Of a DNA stretch of 45,531 nt, positions 24,779 through 34,823 are shown piece by piece; positions within the stretch are counted from its first letter, which is position 1, and each line of letters opens with the position of its first letter. This DNA is from Tilletiaria anomala UBC 951. Lineage: Eukaryota > Basidiomycota > Exobasidiomycetes > Georgefischeriales > Tilletiariaceae. The stretch is from NCBI RefSeq assembly GCF_000711695.1, contig NW_013546894.1, positions 1-45,531 of the forward strand, given 5' to 3'. Position numbers and translations under genes: made by a program. Below the pieces are notes generated by a model. That model had not been told where the DNA came from and ran no database searches. It was given only the letters and a program-made list of their open reading frames with translations.

Positions 24779-27700
24779 ATGCAGGGAGATTCGGCCAGCT
24801 GGCATGACCGGCCGTTGCGTCACGATGCAGGTCCATCACGAGAATACCCTCCAGCAGGCATGCACTCGCGACCACACCACCACCGCCAGCAAGAAAGAGA
24901 GATAGCGTCAACGAGCAAGTCTCGGAGACAAGAAGAAAGAGTTGATCTTGAGGATCGATTCATCATTGAAGAGCCATTACGGCCTCGAGCCCCTCACGTA
25001 CGCCCGCCTAGACGGCGACGGGCTGCATCTGCAGCTTCATCATCGGAAGCGTTGAGTACAGCGTCACTGAGGGATAGCAGCAGCGGCAGAAGCGCAAAAG
25101 GAAAGGGGAAGGAGGAGCAACCGTCATACCTCTCAGCAACATCGCCACAGTCACATGAGGAGAGCATCTACACGCGGCAATACTACAAACACGAGTCATC
25201 GTCCAGAACCCCTAGGGAGATGCTCGAGAACGGCGCAGATGATGTCGCTTGGCGGCAGGATGGACCGGGTGCTGGTGGCAGCAGCAGATCTGTCCGTCTT
25301 CCGCCTGCGCGGCGCGGTAGTGTCGGCGAGCTGGACACAGATAGGACAGGTGATGCAGATTTTGACGAGGCGATCGAGTCGCTCATCCGCACGCGACGGG
25401 AGCTCTTGGCCGCAGCAGAGCGGTCGTCAAAGGAAAAGAGGGCGAGGATACAGCTGCGGAGAAAGGTCGCGGAGAAGTACTGGCGGACAGGAAAGATGAT
25501 CAAGAGCCTGGAGCGGCGGTCAGCGATGATGGAGAAGCATAGCGATCCGGCATTACCGCCATTATTGAGACGACAACAGCCGGAAACGCCAGCTCAGCCT
25601 CAGCAAGCTCAGTCCCAGCAAGCTCAGCCTCAGCCATCCCCTCAACAGGCACAGGCGCCATCCTCTCCAGCTCCCCCCTCCCAACCTACTCCTGCTGTCC
25701 AAGCGGCAACACCCGCAACAGGAAATCCACCGCAAGTTCCAGGCGCGGCTCCAACAACAGCAAACCCAGCACCAGCGACGCCGCCGACTTCCTCGATTAC
25801 TCCACAACTAGAAGTATCGATGGAGCCCACGGCGCTGCCAAGCGCGTTGGTGTCGTCAGCACCAATGCCAAGCGCGAATTCATCGTTGGCGGCGTTTTCG
25901 ACTCCACTACCTTTGCTCGGCGCAGCTTCGTCTGCACCTACGACAACAGGCTTGGCAGCCGGCGGCAACGGTGGTGGGACAAGTCACAATGTCCCGTTCA
26001 TCCTCATCGTGTCCGTCGGCGCTGCCATCGTCGCGGCGACGCTCATCGGGGGGCTCGCGTGGATGTTCCGGCTGTCCTCATCCAAGGACCGCGTCAACAA
26101 GCGCAAGCGCCTCGAGCGCGGTAACTGGTCGCCCGGCGCTGGCTCTTCGGTCTTTTCGCTCCGGGAGGCCGAGAAGGTCCTGCTGGGAGGCCAGTCGATC
26201 AACAGCCCGATGCCTGCATTGACGGGGCTCAGCGACTCGCGGCGGGGCAAACATACGGCGCCAGCCAGCCACCTGGAGCCCATGCCGGTGCTCTCAGGCA
26301 GAGGCTGGATGCTGTTCGACAACCCTGTGCCCAGACGCAAGTCCTCCGTGCCCAGTCAAGATGAGGAGGGCCAAGGCTTAGGTCTCGGCCTTGCACCGCA
26401 CCTCGGCGATACGTCAGGCTTTGCCGTCACCCGCCGCGGTCCAAGTACAGCTGCGGAAGAGAGGGAAAAGGACGTTGATCGTGACATGCACGGCATCTGG
26501 CCACCCGCGACGCGCAGGCCCAGCGTCATGGAGCGACTTCTGCACAAGCGCTCCCTGTCCGGCGGCCTGCCTCTGCAGCACAGCCACTCTCGTTCCGAAT
26601 CAGTGTATGCGGCTACGCGGCGGCGCTCTGCGTTCCCTCTAGACCAACCATCCGCATGGTCATCCATCGCACCCATCGTAAACGGCCAAGCGAGCGAAAC
26701 GATCCTCTTCACTGATCCGTTTGGTGGGCCCCACGCCGAACAAGCCACCGTGCCATCACGGAAAAAGAGCACGGGTATGCTATCGACGCTCTCCAACTCT
26801 CTTCTCAAAGCAACTCGGCTGAATCGCAGAGAACAGACGCCCTCTGGAGCAGATGACACAGAATCCCTGGTGCGATCAGATTCGCGCGTCATCACGCTCG
26901 GACGCAGGGACAGCCAGTTGCCGAGCGTACGTCGACTGACGAAGCAGGATCCGCGCTTCAAGTGCGACGAGAGCACGACTACGGAAGAATTCAGCAGCAC
27001 TTTGGCAGGGTCATGGGAGCAAGAATCACGGCAGCAGCAACAACACAATAGCCCTGCGTGGCAACTGTACACTCCGATTTCCAAGTGTACACCCGGCATG
27101 GCAGGAATCGGCTCAGCGTTCCGGACGAATGATGGCCCGCTTCCGACGCTGCCTGGAAACGGTGGCCACCTGTGCGAGGTCGAGGTGCACCAGGTCGCGG
27201 TTCCAGAGCCCGCGCTGATGTTCGAGCCCGCGCTTTTGCGGCACGACGCGGGCCTGCAGCTGTCCTCGCTGGAGCAGCTCAAGCGGCAGCAGGAGTTGCT
27301 GGCCGTGGAGAATGCCGCTGAACAGGAGTCACCCAAAGCGAGGCTCAAGCTGGAGGCAAACATTGCCAAGTGGCAAGCACGCAGTCGCGATGCGGAGGCG
27401 CCGCTCGAGCGCAAGCCTACCGACTCGTCGTGGTCGTCATCATCGGCAACTTTGTCGTCGGCCTCTTCTGCCTCGCTCCTGTACGGAGATGCAAAGGGCC
27501 GCCGAAACGCCGACCAGCTGCTTAAGGACCGCTCGCTCAGCTCAACAACGGCGACGACGCTCTTCTCTCCTGTTACTTCCATCTCGGAGGGCTCGAGCGT
27601 CTCGGTCAGGGCAGCCAAAGCGCGAGCGGCGGCAGCGACGGCGCTAAACAGCTGGAGCACGATCGTTGCTCCGATGCCGAGCTCGCCTTCCGAGGGCTCC

Positions 27701-28411
27701 GCAATCCATTTCGATGAGGTTGCAACTGAACAAACGGAGGAGGAGAAGCGCGGCGCCATCAGCAGCGGCGCTTCTCGCCAACGGCGCGCAGCAAGTAAGT
27801 CGAGCAGGGCGACAAGCGCTACTGCAGTAGCATCGTCGCTGTTTGACAAAGTCGACGATAAGGATGCTCCGGCCGCGGAGCAGCGCGCTGCGAGGCGCCG
27901 ACAGCTCAAGCTGGCGACTGCGCGCGCATTGCGCAGCGAGGATGTTGGTGTTGCTGCGACGGTGGGTCCGGACCTTGCGGACCTGGCGAAGGAGATCGAC
28001 TCGATGCTCGATGCGACTTCATGCGAGGCGCACTGCGTTGGCAAGACAGCTTTGGCTGGGCGCACTGCGGCGAGTGATGTGCGTGTTGTCCGTGCGCATG
28101 TTCGTTCGCGGCTCACAACGCGCGAGGCCCATGCGTCATCGCTCGCTTCGAGCGACTCGGATATCTCGCAGCGGCGCTGGTCATCTGCACCTGGTCGGCG
28201 CGAGCTGCGGATGGACGACGATACCGACGCTGCGTACATGCTGGCTGATGGTCGAAAGACGATTCGGCCCGCGCTGGCGAAGCAGCGGCAGCAGAAGCAG
28301 CGCCAACGCGCTGCGTCTTCGTCCTCCTCCTCGGCGGCCGAGCTCGCGTACCTTTCGTCCACGCGGCGGCGAGCGCAGCAGGGGGAGGAGCAGTCGAACA
28401 CACGCCTTTAG
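24779..28411 (+). CDS. Large single-pass membrane protein, low-complexity, unknown function
   Basis: One uninterrupted exon encodes 1210 residues. Codons 1-260 are Arg/Ser-rich and include a short charged helix (RRKVAEKYWRTGKMIKSLER). About 260-350 is Pro/Gln/Ala-rich with short QAQPQ-type repeats. One hydrophobic segment (VPFILIVSVGAAIVAATLIG, about 404-430) is followed by a basic stretch KDRVNKRKRLERG. The remaining roughly 770 residues are Ser/Arg-rich with scattered charged helices. There is no N-terminal signal peptide, so the topology is uncertain, although the positive-inside rule puts the C-terminal tail in the cytoplasm. This layout resembles fungal single-pass proteins with a Ser/Thr/Pro-rich stalk, but I recognise no family. 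A long antisense open frame is only a codon-bias shadow. The ATG at 24779 is the first in frame. Confidence 0.8.
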   Translation: MQGDSASWHDRPLRHDAGPSREYPPAGMHSRPHHHRQQEREIASTSKSRRQEERVDLEDRFIIEEPLRPRAPHVRPPRRRRAASAASSSEALSTASLRDSSSGRSAKGKGKEEQPSYLSATSPQSHEESIYTRQYYKHESSSRTPREMLENGADDVAWRQDGPGAGGSSRSVRLPPARRGSVGELDTDRTGDADFDEAIESLIRTRRELLAAAERSSKEKRARIQLRRKVAEKYWRTGKMIKSLERRSAMMEKHSDPALPPLLRRQQPETPAQPQQAQSQQAQPQPSPQQAQAPSSPAPPSQPTPAVQAATPATGNPPQVPGAAPTTANPAPATPPTSSITPQLEVSMEPTALPSALVSSAPMPSANSSLAAFSTPLPLLGAASSAPTTTGLAAGGNGGGTSHNVPFILIVSVGAAIVAATLIGGLAWMFRLSSSKDRVNKRKRLERGNWSPGAGSSVFSLREAEKVLLGGQSINSPMPALTGLSDSRRGKHTAPASHLEPMPVLSGRGWMLFDNPVPRRKSSVPSQDEEGQGLGLGLAPHLGDTSGFAVTRRGPSTAAEEREKDVDRDMHGIWPPATRRPSVMERLLHKRSLSGGLPLQHSHSRSESVYAATRRRSAFPLDQPSAWSSIAPIVNGQASETILFTDPFGGPHAEQATVPSRKKSTGMLSTLSNSLLKATRLNRREQTPSGADDTESLVRSDSRVITLGRRDSQLPSVRRLTKQDPRFKCDESTTTEEFSSTLAGSWEQESRQQQQHNSPAWQLYTPISKCTPGMAGIGSAFRTNDGPLPTLPGNGGHLCEVEVHQVAVPEPALMFEPALLRHDAGLQLSSLEQLKRQQELLAVENAAEQESPKARLKLEANIAKWQARSRDAEAPLERKPTDSSWSSSSATLSSASSASLLYGDAKGRRNADQLLKDRSLSSTTATTLFSPVTSISEGSSVSVRAAKARAAAATALNSWSTIVAPMPSSPSEGSAIHFDEVATEQTEEEKRGAISSGASRQRRAASKSSRATSATAVASSLFDKVDDKDAPAAEQRAARRRQLKLATARALRSEDVGVAATVGPDLADLAKEIDSMLDATSCEAHCVGKTALAGRTAASDVRVVRAHVRSRLTTREAHASSLASSDSDISQRRWSSAPGRRELRMDDDTDAAYMLADGRKTIRPALAKQRQQKQRQRAASSSSSSAAELAYLSSTRRRAQQGEEQSNTRL

Positions 28412-29236
28412 CAAAACGGCAGCAACAGCACGCATGCCCCAGCCGCCTCGGCTGGTGTTTGTTAGGCACGCAAACAAGAACCACTCTCCCTGTCTCCCCC
28501 CTTTACCCAAAATTCATTCGTCCCCAACCCACACACACACGCTCTCTCTCTTACACTCTCGCTACTCTCTCCGCCTAGGTCACATGTTGTGCATGCACAC
28601 ACGACGGTATGGCACTTGCAGAGCAACGCAGATCGGCTGCGCGCATGCACGCACGCATGCATGTATTGTCTGCCCGCACCTGTATTTTGTGATACATTCC
28701 CTGCATACTCTATCACCATTGCTCCATTGATCCTTGCACCGTGTCTTACTTGGGTCGCAACTTGCTTTGCCCAAGTAACCCCTGTGTCGTCATCTGTACT
28801 AGGATTTGACAACTCGGAGGCTCCGAGGAATAGATGTTGCTAATGCGGGGCACTGCAGCACACCGGGTTGCTAGGTGGCACCACGGCAGTGTCGGCGGGA
28901 ATCATAGTGGGGCGGTGTGCGGCCGCGCGCGCGCGCTCGTGTTTGCACACTGCTGCAGTGCCTGGCTAATCTTCTTCTTCGCATTAGATCCCCTGTGGAA
29001 TCTACTCTTAATAAGAGCGCTTGTCTCCATCGTCCAGGTCTGCTCGTCATCCTTCTTACCCTCACCATTACCACTACCAACAGCTGTCCATCATCTCTGC
29101 GAGAACGTGTCTGTCGTACGCGTGTCTCCTTCATTCGTCCCGGCCTCGTGCAAAAAATCCAGCGCACCTCGACATCGCTCTGCGAGCACACAAGGCAACA
29201 TATAACAGAGTCCAGTTCAGCTCAGCAGCGCACAAC
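28412..29236. other. Intergenic region upstream of ERV29/SURF4
   Basis: This gap contains a CA run at about 28530-28540 followed by CT-rich sequence, and a pyrimidine-rich stretch from about 29020 to 29100 just before the ERV29 start. It probably holds the ERV29 promoter. No gene is supported. Confidence 0.4.
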
Positions 29237-30336
29237 ATGTCCTATGCCCAATCTCCATACGCAAGCCAGGGCCTCGGCTCGCGGCCGTCAGCATTCGGCA
29301 GCGGCGGTGGCCCGTCGTCGGGTGGCGTAGGTCGAGGCGGCAGCGGCAGCAGCAACCCAGATTCGCCGCTGGAGCAGCTGCGTGCGATCACCTCCAAGGT
29401 GGAGGACTACATTGACATGTACACACACCCTATCAAGCCCTACCTCCCCGCGCTTGGACGCTTCCTCATCGTCGTCACCTTCCTCGAGGATGCGCTGAGG
29501 ATCATGACCCAGTGGAGCGACCAGAAGTTCTATCTGCAGAAGCACAGGCACTTTCCCTGGGGCATTTCACATCTCTTCCTCCTTTCCAACGTCATCGTGA
29601 GTCGCGCCGCCGAGGATGCTGTCGCTTCAGCCTAAGCCAACCCCAGGACTCACGCATTTTTCTTGCAGGTCATGCTTGCCGCGTCGTTCTGCGTCATCGC
29701 GCGCAAATACCCCGAGATCAGCATCGGTGCCTTATTCGGTGTCGTCGTCGTCCAGGGCTTCGGCTACGGCCTGATTTTTGACCTGAACTTCTTCCTGCGC
29801 AACCTCTCCGTTATCGGCGGCCTGCTGATGGTCCTGTCCGACTCGCTGAGCAAGAAGCGCAACATCTTCGCTGGCCTGCCGTCCATCAGCGAGACGGACC
29901 GCAAGATCTACTTCCAGCTCGCTGGAAGAGTCTTGCTTATCTTCCTCTTCATCGGCTTCATCCTCCATGGTCATTGGAGCATCCTCCGCATCATTGTCGC
30001 CATCCTCGGCCTTGGCGCGTGTATCATGGTCGCTGTCGGCTTCAAGGCGAGGTGGAGCGCCTCCTTCCTCGTTCTCCTGCTGTCTATCTTCAATGTGAGT
30101 TCCGCAGTCGTGTATTCAGCCTCTAGCGGCAGCTGGGCTGACTGTATTCCTCCCTCATCTTTCTTCCCCTGTAGCTCTTCGTCAACAACTTCTGGTCGGT
30201 CCACGCAATGCATCCCTCGCGCGACTTTTTGCGGTACGACTTTTTCCAGACGCTCTCCATCGTCGGCGGGTTGCTTCTACTCGTCAACATGGGTCCCGGA
30301 GGCTACTCGATGGACGAGCGCAAGAAGGCTACGTGA
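29237..30336 (+). CDS. ERV29: ER cargo receptor Erv29/SURF4
   Basis: Erv29/SURF4 is a multi-pass receptor that packs soluble cargo into COPII vesicles leaving the ER. Three exons (29237-29596, 29669-30094, 30175-30336) give 315 residues, the usual size. After a Gly/Ser-rich N terminus, the protein shows the family core: EDYIDMYTHPIKPYLPALGR, FLEDALRI, then hydrophobic helices including VMLAASFCVIARKYPEI, LSVIGGLLMVLSDSL, and LFVNNFWSVH near the end. The C terminus is DERKKAT. The lysines at positions -3 and -4 make a dilysine (KKxx) signal for COPI retrieval to the ER, as expected for a receptor that cycles between ER and Golgi. Both introns start GTGAGT and lie at family-typical places. The gene converges with the XLF-like gene. 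Confidence 0.96.
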
Positions 30337-30438
30337 GCGCGCCCAGCTTGCAAGGGGTAGGAGCAGCGTAGTGCAGAACGTAGCGCAAGATCGTGGCTGT
30401 TTCTTGGGGACGTAAATGCATACAAGGAAGGCAGGCAC

Positions 30439-30466
30439 AGAGAGAGAGAGAGAGCGCGCGCGCGCA
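30439..30466. repeat. Microsatellite (AG)n followed by (CG)n
   Basis: An AG run of about eight units passes directly into a CG run of about six units, about 100 bases after the ERV29 stop codon and between two convergent genes. A CG run of this kind is prone to Z-form DNA; any role is speculative. Confidence 0.8.
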
Positions 30467-30797
30467 GATCTGCCGAAGCAAGGAGGCGGGCAAGGTAGCG
30501 AGGAAAGGGGAGCGAGTGAGCGAGCGGAAAGCACTTGGGTTGTAGCTCAAGCAACAAATTACACGATCCGATCCGGTACGATGCAATACGGGTGGCAGCA
30601 GGTGGCCATTGGACCGACATGTCATGAAAGGCAATGCAGTGCGATACCGTTATTAGTGCGTGGGGTACACGTGGCATAGTTAGATATGTTGCGAGGTGTG
30701 AGCGAGCACAAACGTAGTAAGGGTGCAAATGACCAAATTGCCTGAAGCAGCAAGGGGGGAACTGTAGGCTGGAGCGGGGGTACGAGCGCGAGACGCA

Positions 30798-33178
30798 TCA
30801 AAAGCGCATCCGAGCCGCCCTGCCGCTAGTCTTCGTGAGCGTTTTCTTCGTCGAAGAAGACGATGAGACTGATGAGTCCGCCGTCGATGGTGTGACGCCC
30901 GAGCTGTTGGGCGGCGTAGCGGACGAAGGCGGGGGAGGCGGTATCGGGAGGCGGTTCTCGGCTCTGCCCGCCTGGGGATGCGCTGCCGCTGCCGTTACTG
31001 CTCCTCCATTGTCTTCGACATTAACACCATTCTCCTCGTCGTCGTCGCTGCAAGAATGCACGCGGCGGTCCGTGACGCCGGCGTGGCTACCGGGGGTGGG
31101 CGCAACGCGCGGCCGCTTTGCCACGCGCGCACGCTCACGCAACGCGTCCAGCTCGGCACGCTTGTGTGCCTCTGCCGCTGTGGTGCCGGGTGCAGCCAGC
31201 GGTCGTTTCGGTGCCTGGCTCGCGGACGCAGGTGCTGCAGTTACGCGCGCGCTGGCTGCTGCTATGCCTGGAAGAGGCATTGACGTAGATGCGGGCTGCG
31301 AGGAATAGGGCGTCCCTGCGCTCGCGAGTGAATGGTGCGCTGATGAGCTGAGTGTAGGCTTGTACTTGTCGTCGTCTTCCTCATCCTCCGTGTCGCTTCC
31401 GTCGTCCTGTTTGGGTAGTGCTGGCGGTGAAAGCGATAAAAATGGCCGTTGAACCTGCGTCTCTGCATGCACGGCTGGCGTCGTTGCTGCTCCTGGCGCC
31501 CCCGACGATGGCTTGTCGTCAGGGAGCCGTGCAGGGCCTAGATATTTCCGTGTGGGTGCTGCTGCGTCGTTCGCGGCTGGCGCGCTGTAATTTTCTCCCT
31601 CTCCCGCGAGCCTCTGTTGCTGGTACTGCTCGTGCTCGTCTTCGAACGCGGACACGAGTCCGCTGCTTGGCGGCTGCGCGCGAAGCAGCGCATTCGTGTC
31701 TGCATCCGCACCAGCAGAAGCCGCAGCAGGTGGTTGCGAGCAGCGAGCAACAGCGCGCCAGAGCGATACTGGCGGTACAGTGAGCGGGGCCTGCGAGCTC
31801 CTCTGCTGCTGCAGGTGCACATGCAGCAGCAAGCCGGACGCCGACGTGTCGCACAATACGCGCGCAGTGGTGTCGAGCGCGTCGTGCATGCTCTGTACGT
31901 GCAGATGGCGATGACGCTGGTGCTCGTCGGCGCTGCTGCCGCTTGCCCCCTGTAAAGCCGCACGTATACCCGACGCAGATGTAGAAGCAGAAGCGAGAGC
32001 GCTCGCGGTTGCGATGAGCGGTAAGAGCAGGTGGCGGCTGAGGACGTCTGCTGCGTGCGCGCGCGAGAGGAGCGCGTCGAACGACAGCGAGATGCGGACT
32101 GACGCGATGCCCGCGAGCAGCAGCCGTGCGTCTGGGTCCGCTTCGGCTTCGCCGTCGGCAGTGCTGCTTGTGTGTGTTCTTGCAGTTGTGCCTGATGTAA
32201 GAAGAGGAGCGGGATGCAGGCCGATGGAGATGTCCGCGTCTGTCTCGCTGAGTTGGTGCTCGACCTCGACGGTGTCGCCGGTGCGTAGCGAGCAGCGGTA
32301 CCCGAGGAGGGTGCGTAGTAGCTCAATGCGCGCATGTGCTGCCAGTCGCGCGCGATCCTCTTCTTCTTCTCCTTTTTCCAATTGGAGGGCTGCCTCTGCC
32401 TCTGCTTGCGTTGATGTACTCGGGCGAGCGCCTGGGCGTATGGGCGACGGTGGCGATGACGCCGACGACGGGGGGGATGAGTGCCGGGAGCAGGGGTGCG
32501 GGTAGTGATGGAGGCGGTAAAGTGCGCGCGCTGCCCTTGCGGCGAGGAGACGATGCCGCCAAGCAGCCGGAGCCGCCGTGCCAGCAGCAGTAGCACCCTC
32601 TACGCCTGCAGCTGCGGCGTGGGCTGCCTGCTCGAGCGCACGCACAGCGTGCCTGGCGTATGTCACGATCAGCCTGCGCGCGAGCTCCTCGAAACGCAGC
32701 GCAGCGTAGTAGACGTGCAGGCGCTGCGTGTCGATCAGGAGGACGCCGATGTACGCAGCGGCGGTGGCGCTGTGCACGCCGCTGTCGCATGCGGTCGCTT
32801 GCGGGGGCGGCGTAGCATCGGGGAATAGCCGCCAGGCGGAGGCCGATGGGAGATAGAGTTTCTGTGCAGCTCATTCGTCGGGAGTGGCCAGTATAAGTAT
32901 GAGCGAGCGGCGCGGCGTTTGGTGTGAAGAGTGCGAGCGAGTACTCACGAGCAAGAGACCCGGCGACGTCGCTTCCTGCTCTGCGCCGCCGCCAGCCCCG
33001 CCGCGCGGAAGCGTAGTGAACGGCACGCCAGAAGCGAGCAATGCGTCGGAGAGCTCCTGCGGGTGTGGGGGTGGTCGTTAGGAGACAGGGCCGGGCGGGT
33101 TTGCTGGCGATGCAGGCGTTGCTCTGCACTCACGTCAGACCAAGCACCCCCCGACACGGGCGCATCAGCAGCGTCCAT
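30798..33178 (-). CDS. Probable XLF/Nej1-like non-homologous end-joining factor
   Basis: Three exons (33178-33134, 33056-32949, 32861-30798) join in phase to give 738 residues. The first 350 residues resemble the XLF head. A first strand region LYLPSASAWRLFP is followed by a core segment YIGVLLIDTQRLHVYYAALR, comparable to the 'LLVSDLQQVWHE' strand of XLF. A later stretch, RISLSFDALLSRAHAADVLS, then RHLLLPLIATASAL, matches the order of XLF's last strand, 'SQHLIRPL' and start of coiled coil. Ala- and His-rich loops are inserted. The C-terminal half is disordered, with Pro/Ser/Ala runs and a basic end SGRAARMRF, where XLF family members place their Ku-binding tail. XLF would bind Ku and XRCC4/ligase IV at double-strand breaks in the nucleus. 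The family call rests on by-eye similarity and could be wrong; the gene itself is well supported by phase and length. Confidence 0.55.
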
Positions 33179-33561
33179 CCGGGCCACAGGCGCTGTATCT
33201 TCAAGGGAGCAAGCCTTGAAGCGGAGCAGGAAGAAGAGGATGCATGACTCATGTATACTTTGATGGATCTACGGTACATGTACAGCTGTACCTTCTGAAG
33301 AGAGGTCTCACATTCGTATTTGATTCGCCGAAAGTGATGTTGTGCAGGTGCTTGCGGACGATCAATAATGGATGACCACTGACTGCACGCGTTGCGCTCC
33401 CAACGGCAGAACAGTGTAACCCAATCTTTTCCAAAAGCCATCGTCAGCTCAGTCAAGAGAGGCAGATTCGCATTCTTTTCGACCAATGGTGCAGACGGAT
33501 GCTGATACTAACTGACAGCATTCATCTCATACTGGGCGTAACTTGCATGGGGAGCAGGGGC
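33179..33561. other. Region between the XLF-like gene and tRNA-Pro
   Basis: This should hold the promoter of the XLF-like gene (minus strand). A minus-strand open frame spans part of it (to 33486) and overlaps the first exon of that gene in another frame; it shows no recognisable domain, although an extra upstream exon of the XLF-like gene cannot be excluded. Confidence 0.35.
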
Positions 33562-33569
33562 AAAAAAAA
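33562..33569 (-). terminator. RNA polymerase III terminator of tRNA-Pro
   Basis: Eight A residues on the plus strand, eight T on the transcribed strand, lie one base after the tRNA 3' end. This is a typical oligo-T stop for RNA polymerase III. Confidence 0.85.
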
Positions 33570-33570
33570 T

Positions 33571-33670
33571 GGGGTCGTGTGGGACTCGAACCCACGACCT
33601 CCATCATCTAAGCTGTGAGACGAATCTCGACATGCCCTAAAATGGCATTATGCCCCTAAACTAACGACCC
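33571..33670 (-). tRNA. tRNA-Pro (anticodon AGG), with intron
   Basis: The acceptor stem GGGTCGT (33670-33664) pairs with ACGACCC (33578-33572), with C as discriminator base. The D arm contains GTTTAGGGGCATAATG, the same irregular pattern as eukaryotic tRNA-Pro. The anticodon stem CCATT/GATGG encloses a loop TTAGGG plus one base, giving anticodon AGG. The T arm is GTGGG-TTCGAGT-CCCAC. About 28 bases (roughly 33605-33632) sit after position 37, the standard place for nuclear tRNA introns, so splicing by the tRNA endonuclease is expected. The internal A and B boxes are present within the D and T arms. Confidence 0.93.
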
Positions 33671-34823
33671 ATCAACGAAGCACTAATTCCCATAAGTCTG
33701 CCGAATCTCATCCGTAGCCAAGTTTGCGGAGTGCCGATAGAGCGTCCCCTCGAGAAGCCTATTCGTCTCGCATCGAATGTAACCCCTTTTTCCCCAACCT
33801 GAAGATTGGGCGGAGAAAGGCAATTGCCGAACAAGCCCAGGCAAGGCAAGGTGGGTTAAACTAAGGAAAGGCCCAAAAGGGGGATCAGACATTTAACCAA
33901 CTCTTGTCCGACCGACTCTCGACATCACAGACGCGTTCAAGACGGCAAGTAGGTAGGGAGCAAGGCGGTGCAAGAAAACGGACAGCAGAGTGTTGGCTTG
34001 CGTGTGCCTATGGAGATTGCGACAAGGGGTGCAACTATATGGACATACATATATATACATACATACACCCAGCTCCCACGCAAGTCTGTGGTGTGGATCT
34101 GATTACATAATGGGGCAGCGGCTGGCTGGCGATGTCCCGCGCGCGTGCGGCGCCACCCCACAAATCCAGCCTGAATCAAAGCCGCTGCGCTCGAGCCACC
34201 AGTCCGCAGTCTCAGTATGTTTCAAGTGTCCGTCTCCGTCTCCTCTGTCTATCTCTCTAGGGGCGAACGCACGTTCTCTCTCTCCCTCATATCACACAGA
34301 CTGACTGTTACACCAGCAGCATCGCATCATACAAAGATCTAGTGGTCGTCAGACCATCACCACGTCGCCATCGCATCTCGTCCATAGACCCCCGGCACAC
34401 ACGCTGCTTGACGTCGCACAGGGAGCAGCAACAACATACCCCCACCCCTTTGCGCCGATACAGAAAATTCAGTGTCCCCTGTAAGGCTCCCAACGACGCT
34501 TTTGTCTGCGGAACGCCCACCATACCATTCTCGTCAGCTCCTTATTCGCCTGCACACACGCGCGGATAGCCTGCTTCTCTTCGCTTCTTTCTTTTCTTCG
34601 ACCCAGCGACAACGCGCGAGCGAGCAGCAGGGAAACCTCCTTCCGCGTTCGTTGTCGGTAGACATTTTGCTGGCAGAACAGAACATCAGGGCGCGTACAG
34701 GCGGCTGACAAACGCAGGTCCTGCCTCCCATCGACGCTGCACACGCGCCACCACTCCCGACACAATCGTCGGGAAAAGACGACTGGCCCGCTTGACACAT
34801 CGGCCTAGTGGCCTCACGTCATT
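33671..34823. other. Intergenic region upstream of the oxysterol-binding protein gene
   Basis: About 1.15 kb, presumably with the promoter of the downstream gene and upstream elements of the tRNA. It contains an AT-rich ATATAT/ACAT repeat at 34041-34066, CT-rich tracts near 34230-34290, and no convincing open frame on either strand. Confidence 0.4.
34041..34066. repeat. AT-rich tandem repeat (ATAC/ATAT units)
   Basis: Short alternating purine-pyrimidine units (ACAT, ATAT) form a small low-complexity tract about 760 bases upstream of the oxysterol-binding protein start. It may be a plain microsatellite; a promoter role is possible but unsupported. Confidence 0.6.

Noticed and set aside
26356-28401. 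681-codon open frame on the minus strand
   Set aside because: It is the antisense of the Ser/Ala/Arg-rich plus-strand gene at 24779-28411. Its Ser/Arg/Cys-rich translation has no domain and fits a codon-bias shadow.
30439-30466. AG/CG microsatellite as a regulatory or recombination site
   Set aside because: It lies between two convergent gene ends, and nothing beyond its simple composition supports a function.
31538-32596. 352-codon minus-strand frame overlapping the XLF-like gene
   Set aside because: It is a shifted frame of an Ala-rich coding region, very rich in Arg and Ser, with no domain. The gene's own frame is longer and has consistent exon joins.
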